Shown in pieces: positions 29,270 through 38,501 of a DNA stretch of 64,000 nucleotides. The notes under the pieces were generated by a model. It ran no database searches, had not been told where the DNA came from, and saw nothing but the letters and a program-made list of their open reading frames with translations. Made by a program: the position numbers and the translations under genes. Source of the stretch: Gammaproteobacteria bacterium (GTDB lineage Bacteria; Pseudomonadota; Gammaproteobacteria; Steroidobacterales; Steroidobacteraceae); contig JAJFKF010000105.1 of assembly GCA_021773365.1 (NCBI GenBank), positions 1 to 64,000 of the forward strand, given 5' to 3'. The number at the start of each line of letters is the position of its first letter. Position 1 is the first letter of the stretch.

Positions 29270-30049
29270 ATGTTCGCTGCACATTCCAAGAAATACCTGA
29301 TGGCGTTCCTGGTTGCTGCTTTCGCCATCCAGGGCTGGCTGGTCTACACCGACACGCCCGCAGAAACGCCCCTCACCGGCCCCGCACTGCACGGACGTGT
29401 GCTGTGGCACCAGCACAACTGCCAGTCCTGCCACCAGCTCTACGGCTTCGGCGGATTCCTCGGCCCCGACCTGACCAACGCCTCGCCCCAGCTGGCCGAC
29501 GCGCGCCTGTCGCTGGTGCTGACCGCGGGCGCCAATGCCATGCCACCGTTTCACATGACGCCTGACGAGATCGCCGCGATGCGAGCCTTCCTGGACGCCA
29601 TGAACACCACCGGCCGCGGCCAGGCACGCATCCCGCCTGCACCCGGCGCCGATGAATGGAGCGGGACCACCTTCGAGCCGTTCTACCGCGCGCTGAACGA
29701 TGAGTTGAAGGTCAATGCACCACGCGAAGAAATCCAGCAGGGTCTGGAGTTGTACCAGCGCAACTCCTGCCAGGCCTGCCACTATCCGCTGGCGATCTCA
29801 CCGCTGAACGCACCCGACCTTTCGCTGATCGCCGAACGTCTGGATACCCGGACCATCGACGAGGCACTGAAGAACGGCAAGCCGGGTACCGCCATGCCGC
29901 CCTCCGGCCTCGGACCGGATGACCGCGCACGCCTGATTGCCTTCCTAGAATGGATGGGCAGACAGCGGGACGGACTGGAGGACCGCCTGGCCGGAAACAA
30001 GCCGCCGCCGATCGTGTGGCGTGAAATCCCCTGGTGGGAGTACCAATGA
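29270..30049 (+). CDS. Membrane-anchored di-heme cytochrome c, NorC-like
   Basis: 259 residues. An uncleaved N-terminal anchor (about 9-25) precedes two c-type heme sites: CQSCH (51-55), within the NorC-like LWHQHNCQSCHQLYGFGGFL, and CQACH (167-171). Possible distal methionines are M91 (AMPPF) and M209 (AMPPSGL). NorC of nitric oxide reductase has one heme, so the second domain looks like an added cytochrome c module. Its stop overlaps the next gene's start (ATGA), so the two proteins probably form one complex that passes electrons into the membrane subunit. Confidence 0.85.
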   Translation: MFAAHSKKYLMAFLVAAFAIQGWLVYTDTPAETPLTGPALHGRVLWHQHNCQSCHQLYGFGGFLGPDLTNASPQLADARLSLVLTAGANAMPPFHMTPDEIAAMRAFLDAMNTTGRGQARIPPAPGADEWSGTTFEPFYRALNDELKVNAPREEIQQGLELYQRNSCQACHYPLAISPLNAPDLSLIAERLDTRTIDEALKNGKPGTAMPPSGLGPDDRARLIAFLEWMGRQRDGLEDRLAGNKPPPIVWREIPWWEYQ

Positions 30050-31491
30050 GCACTACGACCAAACCCGATACCGCCGCCGAATCAACCGCACCCGATCCGG
30101 TGTGGCGCTACGCCTCCATCATGTACGCGCGCGGCGCGTTCACCTCACTGGGCATCGTGCTGCTGGCCGGACTGGTCGCGGCGCTGTACTACGTGCCGTG
30201 GATCCAGCCGCACCTGAAAGCCACCGGCATCGACATGCGTCTGCTCGAACCGCTGCACAAGACCTTCGCGGCGGCGTGGATTTTTCTCGGCGGCATGGCG
30301 CTGGTCATGCGTTTCATGCAGGACGAGGTCAAGCGCGCCTCGCGCGGCGATCGCCTGCGGCTGCGCATCTCCGTGATCTCGCTGCTGGCGGCGGGCATTG
30401 CCATCCTGATCACCATTCCGATGGGCATCACCTCAGGCCGCGAGTACGTGCCCTTTCATCCAGCGATCTCACCGCTGATCCTCATCGGCTGGGTCGCCTT
30501 CGGCTGGACCTTCCTGCGCGCGGTGCTGCCGAAGTTCTGGGAACGGCCGGTCCACATCATGATGTGGACCGTGGGCGTACCCTTCTTCGCCCTCACCTTC
30601 CTGGAGCAGCACTACTACCTGCTGCCGTCGATCTTCGGCGATCCGATACAGGACATGCGGGTGCAGTGGAAGGCCTGTGGCACGCTGGTCGGGTCGTTCA
30701 ACCTGTTCGTTTATGGCTCGGCCATATTCGTGGCAACGCGCATCTCCGGAGATTCCTCCTACGGCTACTCACGCACCGCCTGGGCGCTGTTCGGCGTCGG
30801 CCTGCTCAACTCCTTCACCAACTTCGGCCATCACACCTACCACCTGCCGCAAAGCAGCGCCGTACACTGGATTTCCTTTCTCGTCTCGATGATGGAGATC
30901 ATCATCGTCTTCAAGGCACTGTCCGATGTGGTGCGCCTGGTCGGCCGCACGATGCCGAGGCCGTACACCACCGCGCAGGCCTTTCTTTCCATGTCCAAGT
31001 GGTGGACGGCGCTGATGCTGGTCACCTCCATCCTGCTGTCCTACCCGCCAATCAACGCCCTGTTCCACGGCACCTATGCGATCACCGGCCACGCCATGGG
31101 CGCGATGATCGGCATCGACACCATGGTACTGCTGGGCGCACTGGCCTTCGTGCTGGCCGAAAACGCCCGACGGGAGCGCGGCTCATCGGCCATCATCGAT
31201 TCGGGCCGCATGCGCGCCCTGGTGATCGGCACCAATTTGGCAGCCTTCGCCTTCGTCATCGGTCTGCACGTGGTGGGCGGCGCGGTGGGCCTCAACCGCT
31301 ACGTCGGCTTGCCGGCACCGGTGTGGTCGGAGGCGCTGAAGCCCTGGGTGTTCGCCGGCGCGGGCGCACTGACGTTTGTCTTCTTCGCGATCCTGGTCGG
31401 CGCCTGGCTGCGGCTGGCGTTCCGGCGCATGGAACGCAAGCTCGTCCCCGGCATGAAAGACGCCGCGACGGAACAGAACGCGACGGCGTAG
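30046..31491 (+). CDS. Heme-copper-oxidase superfamily subunit I, NorB/CcoN-like and atypical
   Basis: 481 residues, about 12 transmembrane helices. It keeps His71 (low-spin heme), the His262-His263 pair (GHHTYHLP), Glu284 and His349 in GHAM, but differs from cNOR and cbb3 subunits. The third metal-site His expected about 50-51 residues before the pair falls on Cys211/Gly212, helix VI has no His, and the second histidine of the usual HxH is Met351. The partner gene encodes a di-heme NorC-like cytochrome. Whether it reduces NO or O2, or has lost that chemistry, cannot be told from sequence. Confidence 0.8.
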   Translation: MSTTTKPDTAAESTAPDPVWRYASIMYARGAFTSLGIVLLAGLVAALYYVPWIQPHLKATGIDMRLLEPLHKTFAAAWIFLGGMALVMRFMQDEVKRASRGDRLRLRISVISLLAAGIAILITIPMGITSGREYVPFHPAISPLILIGWVAFGWTFLRAVLPKFWERPVHIMMWTVGVPFFALTFLEQHYYLLPSIFGDPIQDMRVQWKACGTLVGSFNLFVYGSAIFVATRISGDSSYGYSRTAWALFGVGLLNSFTNFGHHTYHLPQSSAVHWISFLVSMMEIIIVFKALSDVVRLVGRTMPRPYTTAQAFLSMSKWWTALMLVTSILLSYPPINALFHGTYAITGHAMGAMIGIDTMVLLGALAFVLAENARRERGSSAIIDSGRMRALVIGTNLAAFAFVIGLHVVGGAVGLNRYVGLPAPVWSEALKPWVFAGAGALTFVFFAILVGAWLRLAFRRMERKLVPGMKDAATEQNATA

Positions 31492-31499
31492 CTGAACAG

Positions 31500-31515
31500 C
31501 CGCAAGGAATTGCGG
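31500..31515 (+). terminator. Hairpin behind the heme module, possible terminator
   Basis: CCGCAA-GGAA-TTGCGG: a perfect 6-bp stem with a tetraloop, 8 bases after the stop codon of the oxidase-like gene. No T-run. Confidence 0.3.
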
Positions 31516-31556
31516 ACGCTCAGGTCGGCGCGGTCGTAGCGGAGCCCGACTTTACA

Positions 31557-31584
31557 GTGACGTTGCAGCCCTCGAAAAACCTCA
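31557..31584 (-). promoter_or_regulatory. ECF promoter copy facing away from its sigma gene
   Basis: Minus strand, 28 nt starting TGAGGTTTTT and ending AACGTCAC. It matches the element before TBDT B1 (33182-33209) at 24 of 28 positions with identical spacing. It points left, toward the oxidase-like gene, and not toward the sigma gene at 31668. No coding gene starts just downstream of it. Confidence 0.5.
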
Positions 31585-31667
31585 GCCAGTTCATCCAAGC
31601 GGCGGATTTCCACAGAATCTCCATCTAGCCCCTGGCATACGCCGCGCGGTCGTGCAATCTTCCTCCC

Positions 31668-32150
31668 ATGCATGCCCTGTTCGGTCAGCTTCGCCGTCTG
31701 AAGAAACTGCTGCGCCGCCGCGGCGCCAGCAACGCCGACGCCGAAGATCTGGTCCAGGAGGCGGTGCTGCGGCTGCACGTCTACACCAACCAGGGCCACG
31801 AAGTGCGCGATGAGGCCGCCTTCGTGATGCGCACGGCCATGAACCTGGCCATCGACGCGCGCCGCCATGCGCGCGCCGACCGCTATGAATACGAACCGGT
31901 CGAGAAACTCAAGCTCCCGGACATCGGCCCCTCCCCGGATGAGGTTTGTGCCGCCGAGCAACGTCTTATGCGGATGAAGCAGACACTGGATCAGGTCAGC
32001 CCGCGCACCCGGGACATTTTCTTCATGCACCGTCTGCAAGGTCTCAGCCATGAGGAAATCGCTCAACGGCTGGGCATCAGCAAGAGCGCAGTGGAGAAGC
32101 ATATCGCCAGCGCGGTGACCACACTGGCAATGGAGCGGCAACGCGAATGA
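31668..32150 (+). CDS. ECF sigma factor, FecI-like (cassette 2)
   Basis: 160 residues. Region 2 (ASNADAEDLVQEAVLRLHVY; AAFVMRTAMNLAIDARR) and region 4 (QVSPRTRDIFFMHRLQGLSH; IAQRLGISKSAVEKHIASAV), the standard FecI size. The stop overlaps the fecR start by 4 bases (ATGA). Its own promoter is unclear, because the recognisable cassette promoter upstream points the other way. Confidence 0.92.
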   Translation: MHALFGQLRRLKKLLRRRGASNADAEDLVQEAVLRLHVYTNQGHEVRDEAAFVMRTAMNLAIDARRHARADRYEYEPVEKLKLPDIGPSPDEVCAAEQRLMRMKQTLDQVSPRTRDIFFMHRLQGLSHEEIAQRLGISKSAVEKHIASAVTTLAMERQRE

Positions 32151-33184
32151 GTATCGCGGAACAAACCTCTGGCAGACCCGTTTCTCCGGAACGGCTGGCC
32201 GAAGCCGGCGTGTGGATCGCGCGATTGCACGGCGGGGAGCGCGATCACGCACTGGAGAAGGGTTTCAACCACTGGCTGCACGCCCACCCCGAGAACGCCC
32301 AGGCCTTCGAGCTAACCACTGAGGTGTGGGACGAGGCGCCTAACCTGCGCCGGGTCGTGCCGTTTGCCTCGTCCGCGCCGCCTGCAAAGCACATGCCGTT
32401 GCGCCTGGCCTGGGCAGGCGCCCTGCTCGTGGTCATCGCTGTCGTCGCGGGCCTGTATTATTCGAACCTCGACCGGGTCTCCACTGACGTCGGCGAACAG
32501 CGCATGCTGACGCTGGACGACGGCACCCGTGTATTCCTGAACACCGCCACCCGAATCAAGATCAACTTCAACCCGAACCAAAGAACGGTGGTGCTGGAAA
32601 CCGGCGAGGCCCTGTTTGACGTTGCCCGGCATCGTGACCGGCCTTTTGTCGTACTGGCCGGTGACCGCCAGGTCCACGCCCTGGGCACTTCGTTTGTCGT
32701 GCGACGCGAGTCGCGGCGCCTTGCCGTCACGCTCGTCGAAGGCAAGGTGGCGGTAGCCCCCACCGGCAGTACTGCACCGGGACGCCTGGCGAAAACCGGC
32801 CGGCAGCCTCAGGTCGCCGCGCGCGAACAGGTGTTTACACTCACGGCGGGACAACGCCTGACGCTGGTTACCGGTGCACCGCCGCGTGTGGACACGCCGG
32901 TTCTCGACAAGGCGATCGCCTGGCGGCGGGGACAGGTCGTCCTGGACGACACTCGCCTGAGCCAGGCCATAGCCGAAATGAACCGCTACAGTCCAAAAAA
33001 ACTCACCATTGAACAGGCGCAAACCGAACGGCTACTGATCAACGGCCTGTTCCAGGCGGGTGATTCGCTCAGTTTTGCCAATGCCGTGGCGCAAACCTAC
33101 GGCCTGCGCGTAGCCGAGCAAGGCGATGAGATTGTCATCACCGGTCGACCCGCGGCAGCCGAACCCGCGTCCATCCGTCATTGA
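32147..33184 (+). CDS. FecR-type anti-sigma/sensor protein (cassette 2)
   Basis: 345 residues. N-terminal cytoplasmic domain (LAEAGVWIARLHGGERDHAL; HPENAQAFELTTEVWDEA), membrane helix about 86-105, periplasmic FecR domain (RMLTLDDGTRVFLNTATRI; GTSFVVRRESRRLAVTLVEG) and C-terminal STN-like fold (IAWRRGQVVLDDTRLSQAIA). It should link TBDT B1 to the sigma factor just upstream. The stop codon overlaps the TBDT promoter. Confidence 0.92.
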   Translation: MSIAEQTSGRPVSPERLAEAGVWIARLHGGERDHALEKGFNHWLHAHPENAQAFELTTEVWDEAPNLRRVVPFASSAPPAKHMPLRLAWAGALLVVIAVVAGLYYSNLDRVSTDVGEQRMLTLDDGTRVFLNTATRIKINFNPNQRTVVLETGEALFDVARHRDRPFVVLAGDRQVHALGTSFVVRRESRRLAVTLVEGKVAVAPTGSTAPGRLAKTGRQPQVAAREQVFTLTAGQRLTLVTGAPPRVDTPVLDKAIAWRRGQVVLDDTRLSQAIAEMNRYSPKKLTIEQAQTERLLINGLFQAGDSLSFANAVAQTYGLRVAEQGDEIVITGRPAAAEPASIRH

Positions 33185-33209
33185 GGTTTTTGTACGGCTG
33201 CAACGTCAT
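33182..33209 (+). promoter_or_regulatory. Predicted ECF promoter of TBDT B1
   Basis: TGAGGTTTTT at 33182-33191 and CGTCAT at 33204-33209, starting on the fecR stop codon and 37 bases before the TBDT ATG. A near-identical element lies inverted upstream of the sigma gene. Confidence 0.5.
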
Positions 33210-33245
33210 CCTCCCACAGGCACAGCATCCAAGTGGGACACCAAT

Positions 33246-36200
33246 ATGCGTAATGCTATTCGCTCTCTGTTCGCGACAGCCACCATTCTTGTTGCCGGCG
33301 TATTGAGCGCGCCAGCCAGCCTGGCGCAAAGCACCGCGAGCTTCAACCTGCCCGCCCAGCTATTGGCCGACTCACTGCGCGCGGTGGCCAGCCAGACCAA
33401 TAGCAATATCATCTTTGAAAAGCGCCTGGTCGCCGGCCTGTCTGCCGAAGCACTGAAGGCGCGCATCAGCACCTCGGAGGCCTTGCAGCAGCTGCTCGAT
33501 GGCACCGGGCTGACATATCGCTACCTAGACGAGCGGACAGTAGCCATCGTGCCGCTGAATGACTCATCTCCCGCAGGCAAGGCCGCGGCCACGCCCACAG
33601 CGAATGGCGCCGCACAGCACGAACGCGCGGACCTTTCCGGCACGAACATGACTCAGGCCGTGCAATTGGTGCAGCTGGGCGACGCGGCACGCGGCGCGGC
33701 CGGGGGAAAACACGACAGCACGGCCTCGAGTGACAGCGCCTCTGACGAAGAGGCTGATGAGAAAAAGGTCATTCACGTCACCGGCTCGCGCATCCGCCGC
33801 GATCCGGCGGAGTCGAGCATCAGTCCGGTAACAGTCTTCAGCCGCGCCGACATCGAGCGCAGTGGCTTCGTCACCATCGCTGATTTCGTCAGCCGCATTA
33901 CCCAGGCCAACAACGACGTCACCAGCCGAGAAACCTCCGACCTTCCGACCAGCGGCAGAACCACGGTCAATCTGCGCGGCCTCGGCAACAACACGACACT
34001 GGTGCTGCGCAACGGCCGGCGTATGCCGAAATCGGGGCAGGGTTTCGGCCAGGATGACTACAACCTAAACGGCATTCCACTGTCTTCGGTGGAACGTATC
34101 GAGGTACTCACCGGCAGTGCGAGTGCCATCTACGGTTCGGACGCGATCGGCGGTGTGATCAACATCATCACGCGGGATCACTACAACGGCCTCGACCTTT
34201 CCGTACAGTACGGCAATACCTTCCAATCCGATGTCAGCGAAAAAACCGCAAGTCTCACCTTCGGCACCGCCGGTCAAATCGGCGCCAACCGCCACTACTC
34301 TGCAGTGCTCAACCTGAACACCAACGAGCGCAATGAGCTGGCCGCCAGTGATCGCCCCTATACCGCGCGCGCGGACTACAGCGACACGGGCGGCCAGCCG
34401 GTTCCGGCCGCCGACTATTTCAGTGCCCACAGCGGAGCCGGCGGCCTGTATACAGCCTTCAGCCTGTTCGATCCGACACCACTGCCCGGATTGGCGGTCA
34501 ACGCCGTGGCCATCCCCGGTGGACAGGACGGACGCAGTCTCACGATCGCCGATTTCCTCGCCAGCGGCGCGCCGATGTCGGCAAGCCTCGATGCTCCACA
34601 GTACCGCCAACTGCTCGCGCCCTACGAGGAGCGCTCGGCTTCGGCTTCCGCTTCGCTGGAGCTTACTGAGCAGATGCAGGTCTTTGCCGAAGGCAGCTAC
34701 TATGACTACCGCATTGAGTATCGAGGACTCCCGCCACGGGCTGACATCCCCGTACCCGCCACCCACCCGCTGAATCCGTTCGGCGTCGATCTGGAGGTGA
34801 AGAAAATATTCTACGAACTGGGGCCGTCACGCGGTGTAACAGAGAATGAGAATCGCCAGGGCGCCGTCGGCGTGCGCGGCACGTTGTTCTCCGACTGGCA
34901 CTATGAGCTGTATGGTGACCATGCGAACTATCGCGGTGAGACGACCAACCCGATGCCCGCGGCTGTTAATTTCTATCCGATACAAGACTTCACCGCCGAA
35001 GGCGGCCTTGAGATCATCCCCACACCCGGCTCGATCGCCATTTCAGAAACCGACCCGGACCTGGCTTTCAATCCATTCGGCGATGGGCGCACCACGCAGC
35101 CCAACGACATGGCGCTGCTGCGATCGCTCATTGGCGTCGACGACTACCGCGAACGCAGCACCAGCCAGACCTGGGCATTTCAGGCCGACGGCACTGTGCT
35201 GGACCTGCCCGGCGGAGCGGCACAGCTGGCGTTTGGCGGAGAATACCGCCGCGAGAAGGTCGATTTCCGCCAGATCAACAGCACCATGCGCTACTACATC
35301 AGCCTCGAGGACGGCGCGGACCGCGATGTCAGCGCAGGCTTCCTGGAACTGAATATTCCGCTGATCGGCGCGCATCAACAGATTCGCGGGGCGCAATCCC
35401 TGCAACTGAGCCTGGCAGGACGTCTGGACTCCGAAAGCCTGTTCGGCGACAAGCTCACCCCCAAGGCCGGGCTGATGTGGCAACCGCTACCGTCGCTGAC
35501 GCTGCGCGGGAGCTACAGCCGTGGCTACAAAATTCCCAACCTGAAGCAATTATTCGAACCGCAACAGCTGTTTATCAGCCAGTTCTTTCCCTCGCCCGTG
35601 GACCCGGCAACCAATGAGGTCATCAGCCGCCCGCTGCTGCTGAACTTCGGCGGCAATCCCGATCTGGTACCGGAGGAGTCTGTATATCGCAGCGCCGGGG
35701 TCGTCTACGAACCGCGATGGTTGCCGCGGTTCTCGCTGTCGGTCGACTATTTTGATATCGATTACACCAACAAGGTCATGACGCTGTTCGATCCAGAGGT
35801 GGTCCTGAATTACTTCCCGCAGCGCGTGCAACGCGACCCGACCACCAACCTGGTGACAGGATTCGACTTAAGAACGATCAACATCGCAACAGCGGCCGCG
35901 CGCGGCGTGGATCTGCGTATTGTTCATCGCACGGACGTTGCACTGGGCGGCGCTGTCGAAAGCACCCTGAACTACACCTACAACATCACCAATGAAGAAC
36001 AATCGACCCCGGGCGGGCTGTTACGGGAGAATATCGACACACAGTACTACCCGCGGGTGCGAGCCAATGCCAATGTATTCTGGATCATCACCGGGTATAC
36101 CCTCGGCTCCACGGTGACTTACGAATCCTCTACCCGCAACGACTTACTCGCCGGCGCCTTCGAGCCAAGGCGCATTCGCCGCGGCATCGTGCTCGACCTG

Positions 36201-36386
36201 CAAGGCAGCGTCGAGTTCGACGCGCTGTCGAACGCAACATCGCGCTGGACCGAGGGCGTCAAGCTGACCCTGGGGATTCACAACGTGCTGGACCGCCCGC
36301 CCTCACCCATCGACGGTGCCGGCGGCTACGCCAAGATCGATCCTCGGCAACGGCGCTACTACCTGTCGTTGCGCAAGACCTTCTGA
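33246..36386 (+). CDS. STN-domain TonB-dependent receptor, class B (B1)
   Basis: 1046 residues from MRNAIRSLFATATILVAG. Signal peptide about 1-27; STN domain 32-102 (FNLPAQLLADSLRAVASQTN); long linker; plug start KKVIHVTGSRIRR at 173-185; plug motif VNLRGLGNNTTLVLRNGRR and AIYGSDAIGGVINIITRD; barrel ending in YYLSLRKTF with the C-terminal Phe. The VTGSR plug start separates it from the four class A receptors here. It is followed after 26 bases by a thioredoxin-fold gene, probably in one operon. Substrate unknown. Confidence 0.92.
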   Translation: MRNAIRSLFATATILVAGVLSAPASLAQSTASFNLPAQLLADSLRAVASQTNSNIIFEKRLVAGLSAEALKARISTSEALQQLLDGTGLTYRYLDERTVAIVPLNDSSPAGKAAATPTANGAAQHERADLSGTNMTQAVQLVQLGDAARGAAGGKHDSTASSDSASDEEADEKKVIHVTGSRIRRDPAESSISPVTVFSRADIERSGFVTIADFVSRITQANNDVTSRETSDLPTSGRTTVNLRGLGNNTTLVLRNGRRMPKSGQGFGQDDYNLNGIPLSSVERIEVLTGSASAIYGSDAIGGVINIITRDHYNGLDLSVQYGNTFQSDVSEKTASLTFGTAGQIGANRHYSAVLNLNTNERNELAASDRPYTARADYSDTGGQPVPAADYFSAHSGAGGLYTAFSLFDPTPLPGLAVNAVAIPGGQDGRSLTIADFLASGAPMSASLDAPQYRQLLAPYEERSASASASLELTEQMQVFAEGSYYDYRIEYRGLPPRADIPVPATHPLNPFGVDLEVKKIFYELGPSRGVTENENRQGAVGVRGTLFSDWHYELYGDHANYRGETTNPMPAAVNFYPIQDFTAEGGLEIIPTPGSIAISETDPDLAFNPFGDGRTTQPNDMALLRSLIGVDDYRERSTSQTWAFQADGTVLDLPGGAAQLAFGGEYRREKVDFRQINSTMRYYISLEDGADRDVSAGFLELNIPLIGAHQQIRGAQSLQLSLAGRLDSESLFGDKLTPKAGLMWQPLPSLTLRGSYSRGYKIPNLKQLFEPQQLFISQFFPSPVDPATNEVISRPLLLNFGGNPDLVPEESVYRSAGVVYEPRWLPRFSLSVDYFDIDYTNKVMTLFDPEVVLNYFPQRVQRDPTTNLVTGFDLRTINIATAAARGVDLRIVHRTDVALGGAVESTLNYTYNITNEEQSTPGGLLRENIDTQYYPRVRANANVFWIITGYTLGSTVTYESSTRNDLLAGAFEPRRIRRGIVLDLQGSVEFDALSNATSRWTEGVKLTLGIHNVLDRPPSPIDGAGGYAKIDPRQRRYYLSLRKTF

Positions 36387-36412
36387 TCGCCGCCTATCAA
36401 TAGTTACACACA

Positions 36413-38407
36413 ATGACTTACATGAGATCGCTGTACGCGGCGACGGCGCTGACGGTATTCGCCGGCGCCATCGCGCAGGACACCCAACCGGACATGACGA
36501 CCATCGTCACGGAAGATCAGGCCGACCGGAAAAACTTTTCCGAGGCCCAGCAACGGCACACCGCCGGGGATTCCAAGCGCCTCGACAGAGTCAAGGCGCT
36601 GATGGCCGAGATAGAACGTGAAGAACAAGCAGATGAAAAGGAATTCGCAGACCTGCTCGCGGAAATGCAGCGGCGCGATGCGCAAAGACTCAACCAGATC
36701 ATCGAACTGCTGGCCGCGGACAAACTGACCTCGACTCAGGACCTGGAATCAGCTGCCCTGATACTGCAGCACGGCAGCATACCGGAGCATTACCTGCTGG
36801 CCCACGAGATCGGCACCATTGCCGTGCTCAAAGGCGGCACGACACCGCTTGGCGCCTACGCGGAAGATCGTTTCCTGCTGAGCATCGACCGCAAGCAGCG
36901 TTTCGGCAGCCAGTACCACGAGATCAACGGGCAAACGCAACTTCTGCCGTTGGAAGATACTCCCCGAACGAAAGTCACCCCAGCCTTCCGCCAGCGGCAT
37001 CGCATATGGACCCCTCTGGACACGAGCCAACACATGGCTGATCCCCAGCAGGACCTCGGCGAGCCCCAGGGCAGCTTCACCACGGCAGAGCAGGCCCTTG
37101 CGCTATATCACGACGATCAACTCACGCACCCGCAGGATCTGCACCACGCCGCACTGCTGCTGCTCCACAGCGACGATCCGCTGGAGCTGCTGCTGGCCCA
37201 TGAGTTTTCCGCCGCCGCCCTGATGGGTGGAGTCCAGCAGGCAGGACCGGTGTTCGCCCGCACGCTGGACAAATATCTGCTGTCCATCGGCCGACCACAA
37301 CGGTACGCCACCCAGGAGGGGCCGGCCGCGGATACACCAATCATGCCGCTGGTCAGGCGCGTCCTGGATCTCGACGGCACGCAGGCGACACTGGAGCGCG
37401 ACTGGACGACTTTGCAATCGCACCTGCGCGAGTATCCACCCGAGGCCGCACTGCAGGATCAACAGATCCTCGCGCGCTGGGTGGAGAAAAATAGTGCGCG
37501 ACTGCGCGAACTTGCGATGCATTTCTACACCGCCTACCCGCGCGAACCGCGCCGCTGGGATGCGATCGCGGCCTTGCTGCAACGAGCCCCCGCGCAGGCA
37601 ACCGAGCAGAACGAGGCCACTGCTCAGACTCAACAGGCTTGGCTGGAAGAACTACACACCCTGCACGTCGCACTGGAGCGCTCCTCCGACGCCAGCCCCA
37701 AGGCGCGCGAGCAGGCCGCGGCATTCTCCGTTCAACAGGCCCTACTCGGCGCCTATCTGTCACCACAGGACACATCAATCGCACAGATCCGCCATGACCT
37801 TGAGCAGTTCGCGGAACGCTTTCCGCAAAGCGGGAACATTGAACTGCTGGCGGACATGCACCTGAACCTGCTGGAAACTCACCGACCTGACGACCTCGAA
37901 TCCATACTGACCGAGCTGCTGGACAGCCCCAGCCGCACCCTTCGGGAAACGGCCAATGGCCGCATCGAGCGTCACATCCGCGCGCGCAGCGAACCGATGC
38001 AAATGCATTTCACCGCTCTCGATGGACGCGAAGTGGACACGGCTGCACTACGCGGCAAGGTGGTGCTGGTGGAATTCTGGGCCACCTGGTGCAAGCCGTG
38101 CATCGCCGAAATACCCGCCATCAAACGCCTCTACGAGCGCTACCGCGCCGACGGTTTCGAGGTCATCGGCATCGCGCTGGACGAGCAGAAGGATCGCGAC
38201 CGGCTGCTGGAACTCATCGAGGAGCACCGGATCCGCTGGCCGCAGTACTTCGACGGCAAGGGCTGGGACAACCCCTACGTCAAGCGATACGCCATCCACG
38301 CCGTCCCCGCCCTGTTCCTGCTTGACCAGCAAAGCCGGCTAGTCAGCATCCATACAAGCAGCGAACAGCTCGCCGCGGAAGTGCGCGGGCTGCTGGACTT
38401 GGAATAG
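36413..38407 (+). CDS. TlpA-like thioredoxin protein with repeated DUF6624-like N-terminal part
   Basis: 664 residues with an N-terminal signal (LYAATALTVFAGAIAQ). Two related repeats at about 108-180 and 238-311 share the pattern LESAALILQH / LHHAALLLLH, LLAHE, and DRFLLSI-QRFGSQ / DKYLLSI-QRYATQ, as in DUF6624. The C-terminal 140 residues form a TlpA/ResA thioredoxin domain with Cys560-Lys-Pro-Cys563 in ATWCKPC and the cis-proline region HAVPALFLLD. It is likely periplasmic. It follows TBDT B1 by 26 bases; the other class B receptor has a TlpA neighbour too, suggesting a shared role. Confidence 0.85.
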   Translation: MTYMRSLYAATALTVFAGAIAQDTQPDMTTIVTEDQADRKNFSEAQQRHTAGDSKRLDRVKALMAEIEREEQADEKEFADLLAEMQRRDAQRLNQIIELLAADKLTSTQDLESAALILQHGSIPEHYLLAHEIGTIAVLKGGTTPLGAYAEDRFLLSIDRKQRFGSQYHEINGQTQLLPLEDTPRTKVTPAFRQRHRIWTPLDTSQHMADPQQDLGEPQGSFTTAEQALALYHDDQLTHPQDLHHAALLLLHSDDPLELLLAHEFSAAALMGGVQQAGPVFARTLDKYLLSIGRPQRYATQEGPAADTPIMPLVRRVLDLDGTQATLERDWTTLQSHLREYPPEAALQDQQILARWVEKNSARLRELAMHFYTAYPREPRRWDAIAALLQRAPAQATEQNEATAQTQQAWLEELHTLHVALERSSDASPKAREQAAAFSVQQALLGAYLSPQDTSIAQIRHDLEQFAERFPQSGNIELLADMHLNLLETHRPDDLESILTELLDSPSRTLRETANGRIERHIRARSEPMQMHFTALDGREVDTAALRGKVVLVEFWATWCKPCIAEIPAIKRLYERYRADGFEVIGIALDEQKDRDRLLELIEEHRIRWPQYFDGKGWDNPYVKRYAIHAVPALFLLDQQSRLVSIHTSSEQLAAEVRGLLDLE

Positions 38408-38501
38408 CCCATGCCATCGGAAGTCGGGCGATAGACTGCCGACTATCGGCAACCAATTCATAATCCGGCACGGGGAATCAGCGTTCAGGGCTTCTGCTTC
38501 G

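Noticed and set aside
30700-30710. Asn219 in the oxidase-like subunit as a substituted FeB ligand, as in NO dismutases
   Set aside because: Spacing to the His262-His263 pair puts the lost ligand at Cys211/Gly212, not at Asn219.
30021-31628. 535-codon frame overlapping the oxidase-like gene on the same strand
   Set aside because: Arg/His-rich shadow translation; the frame from 30046 encodes the membrane protein.
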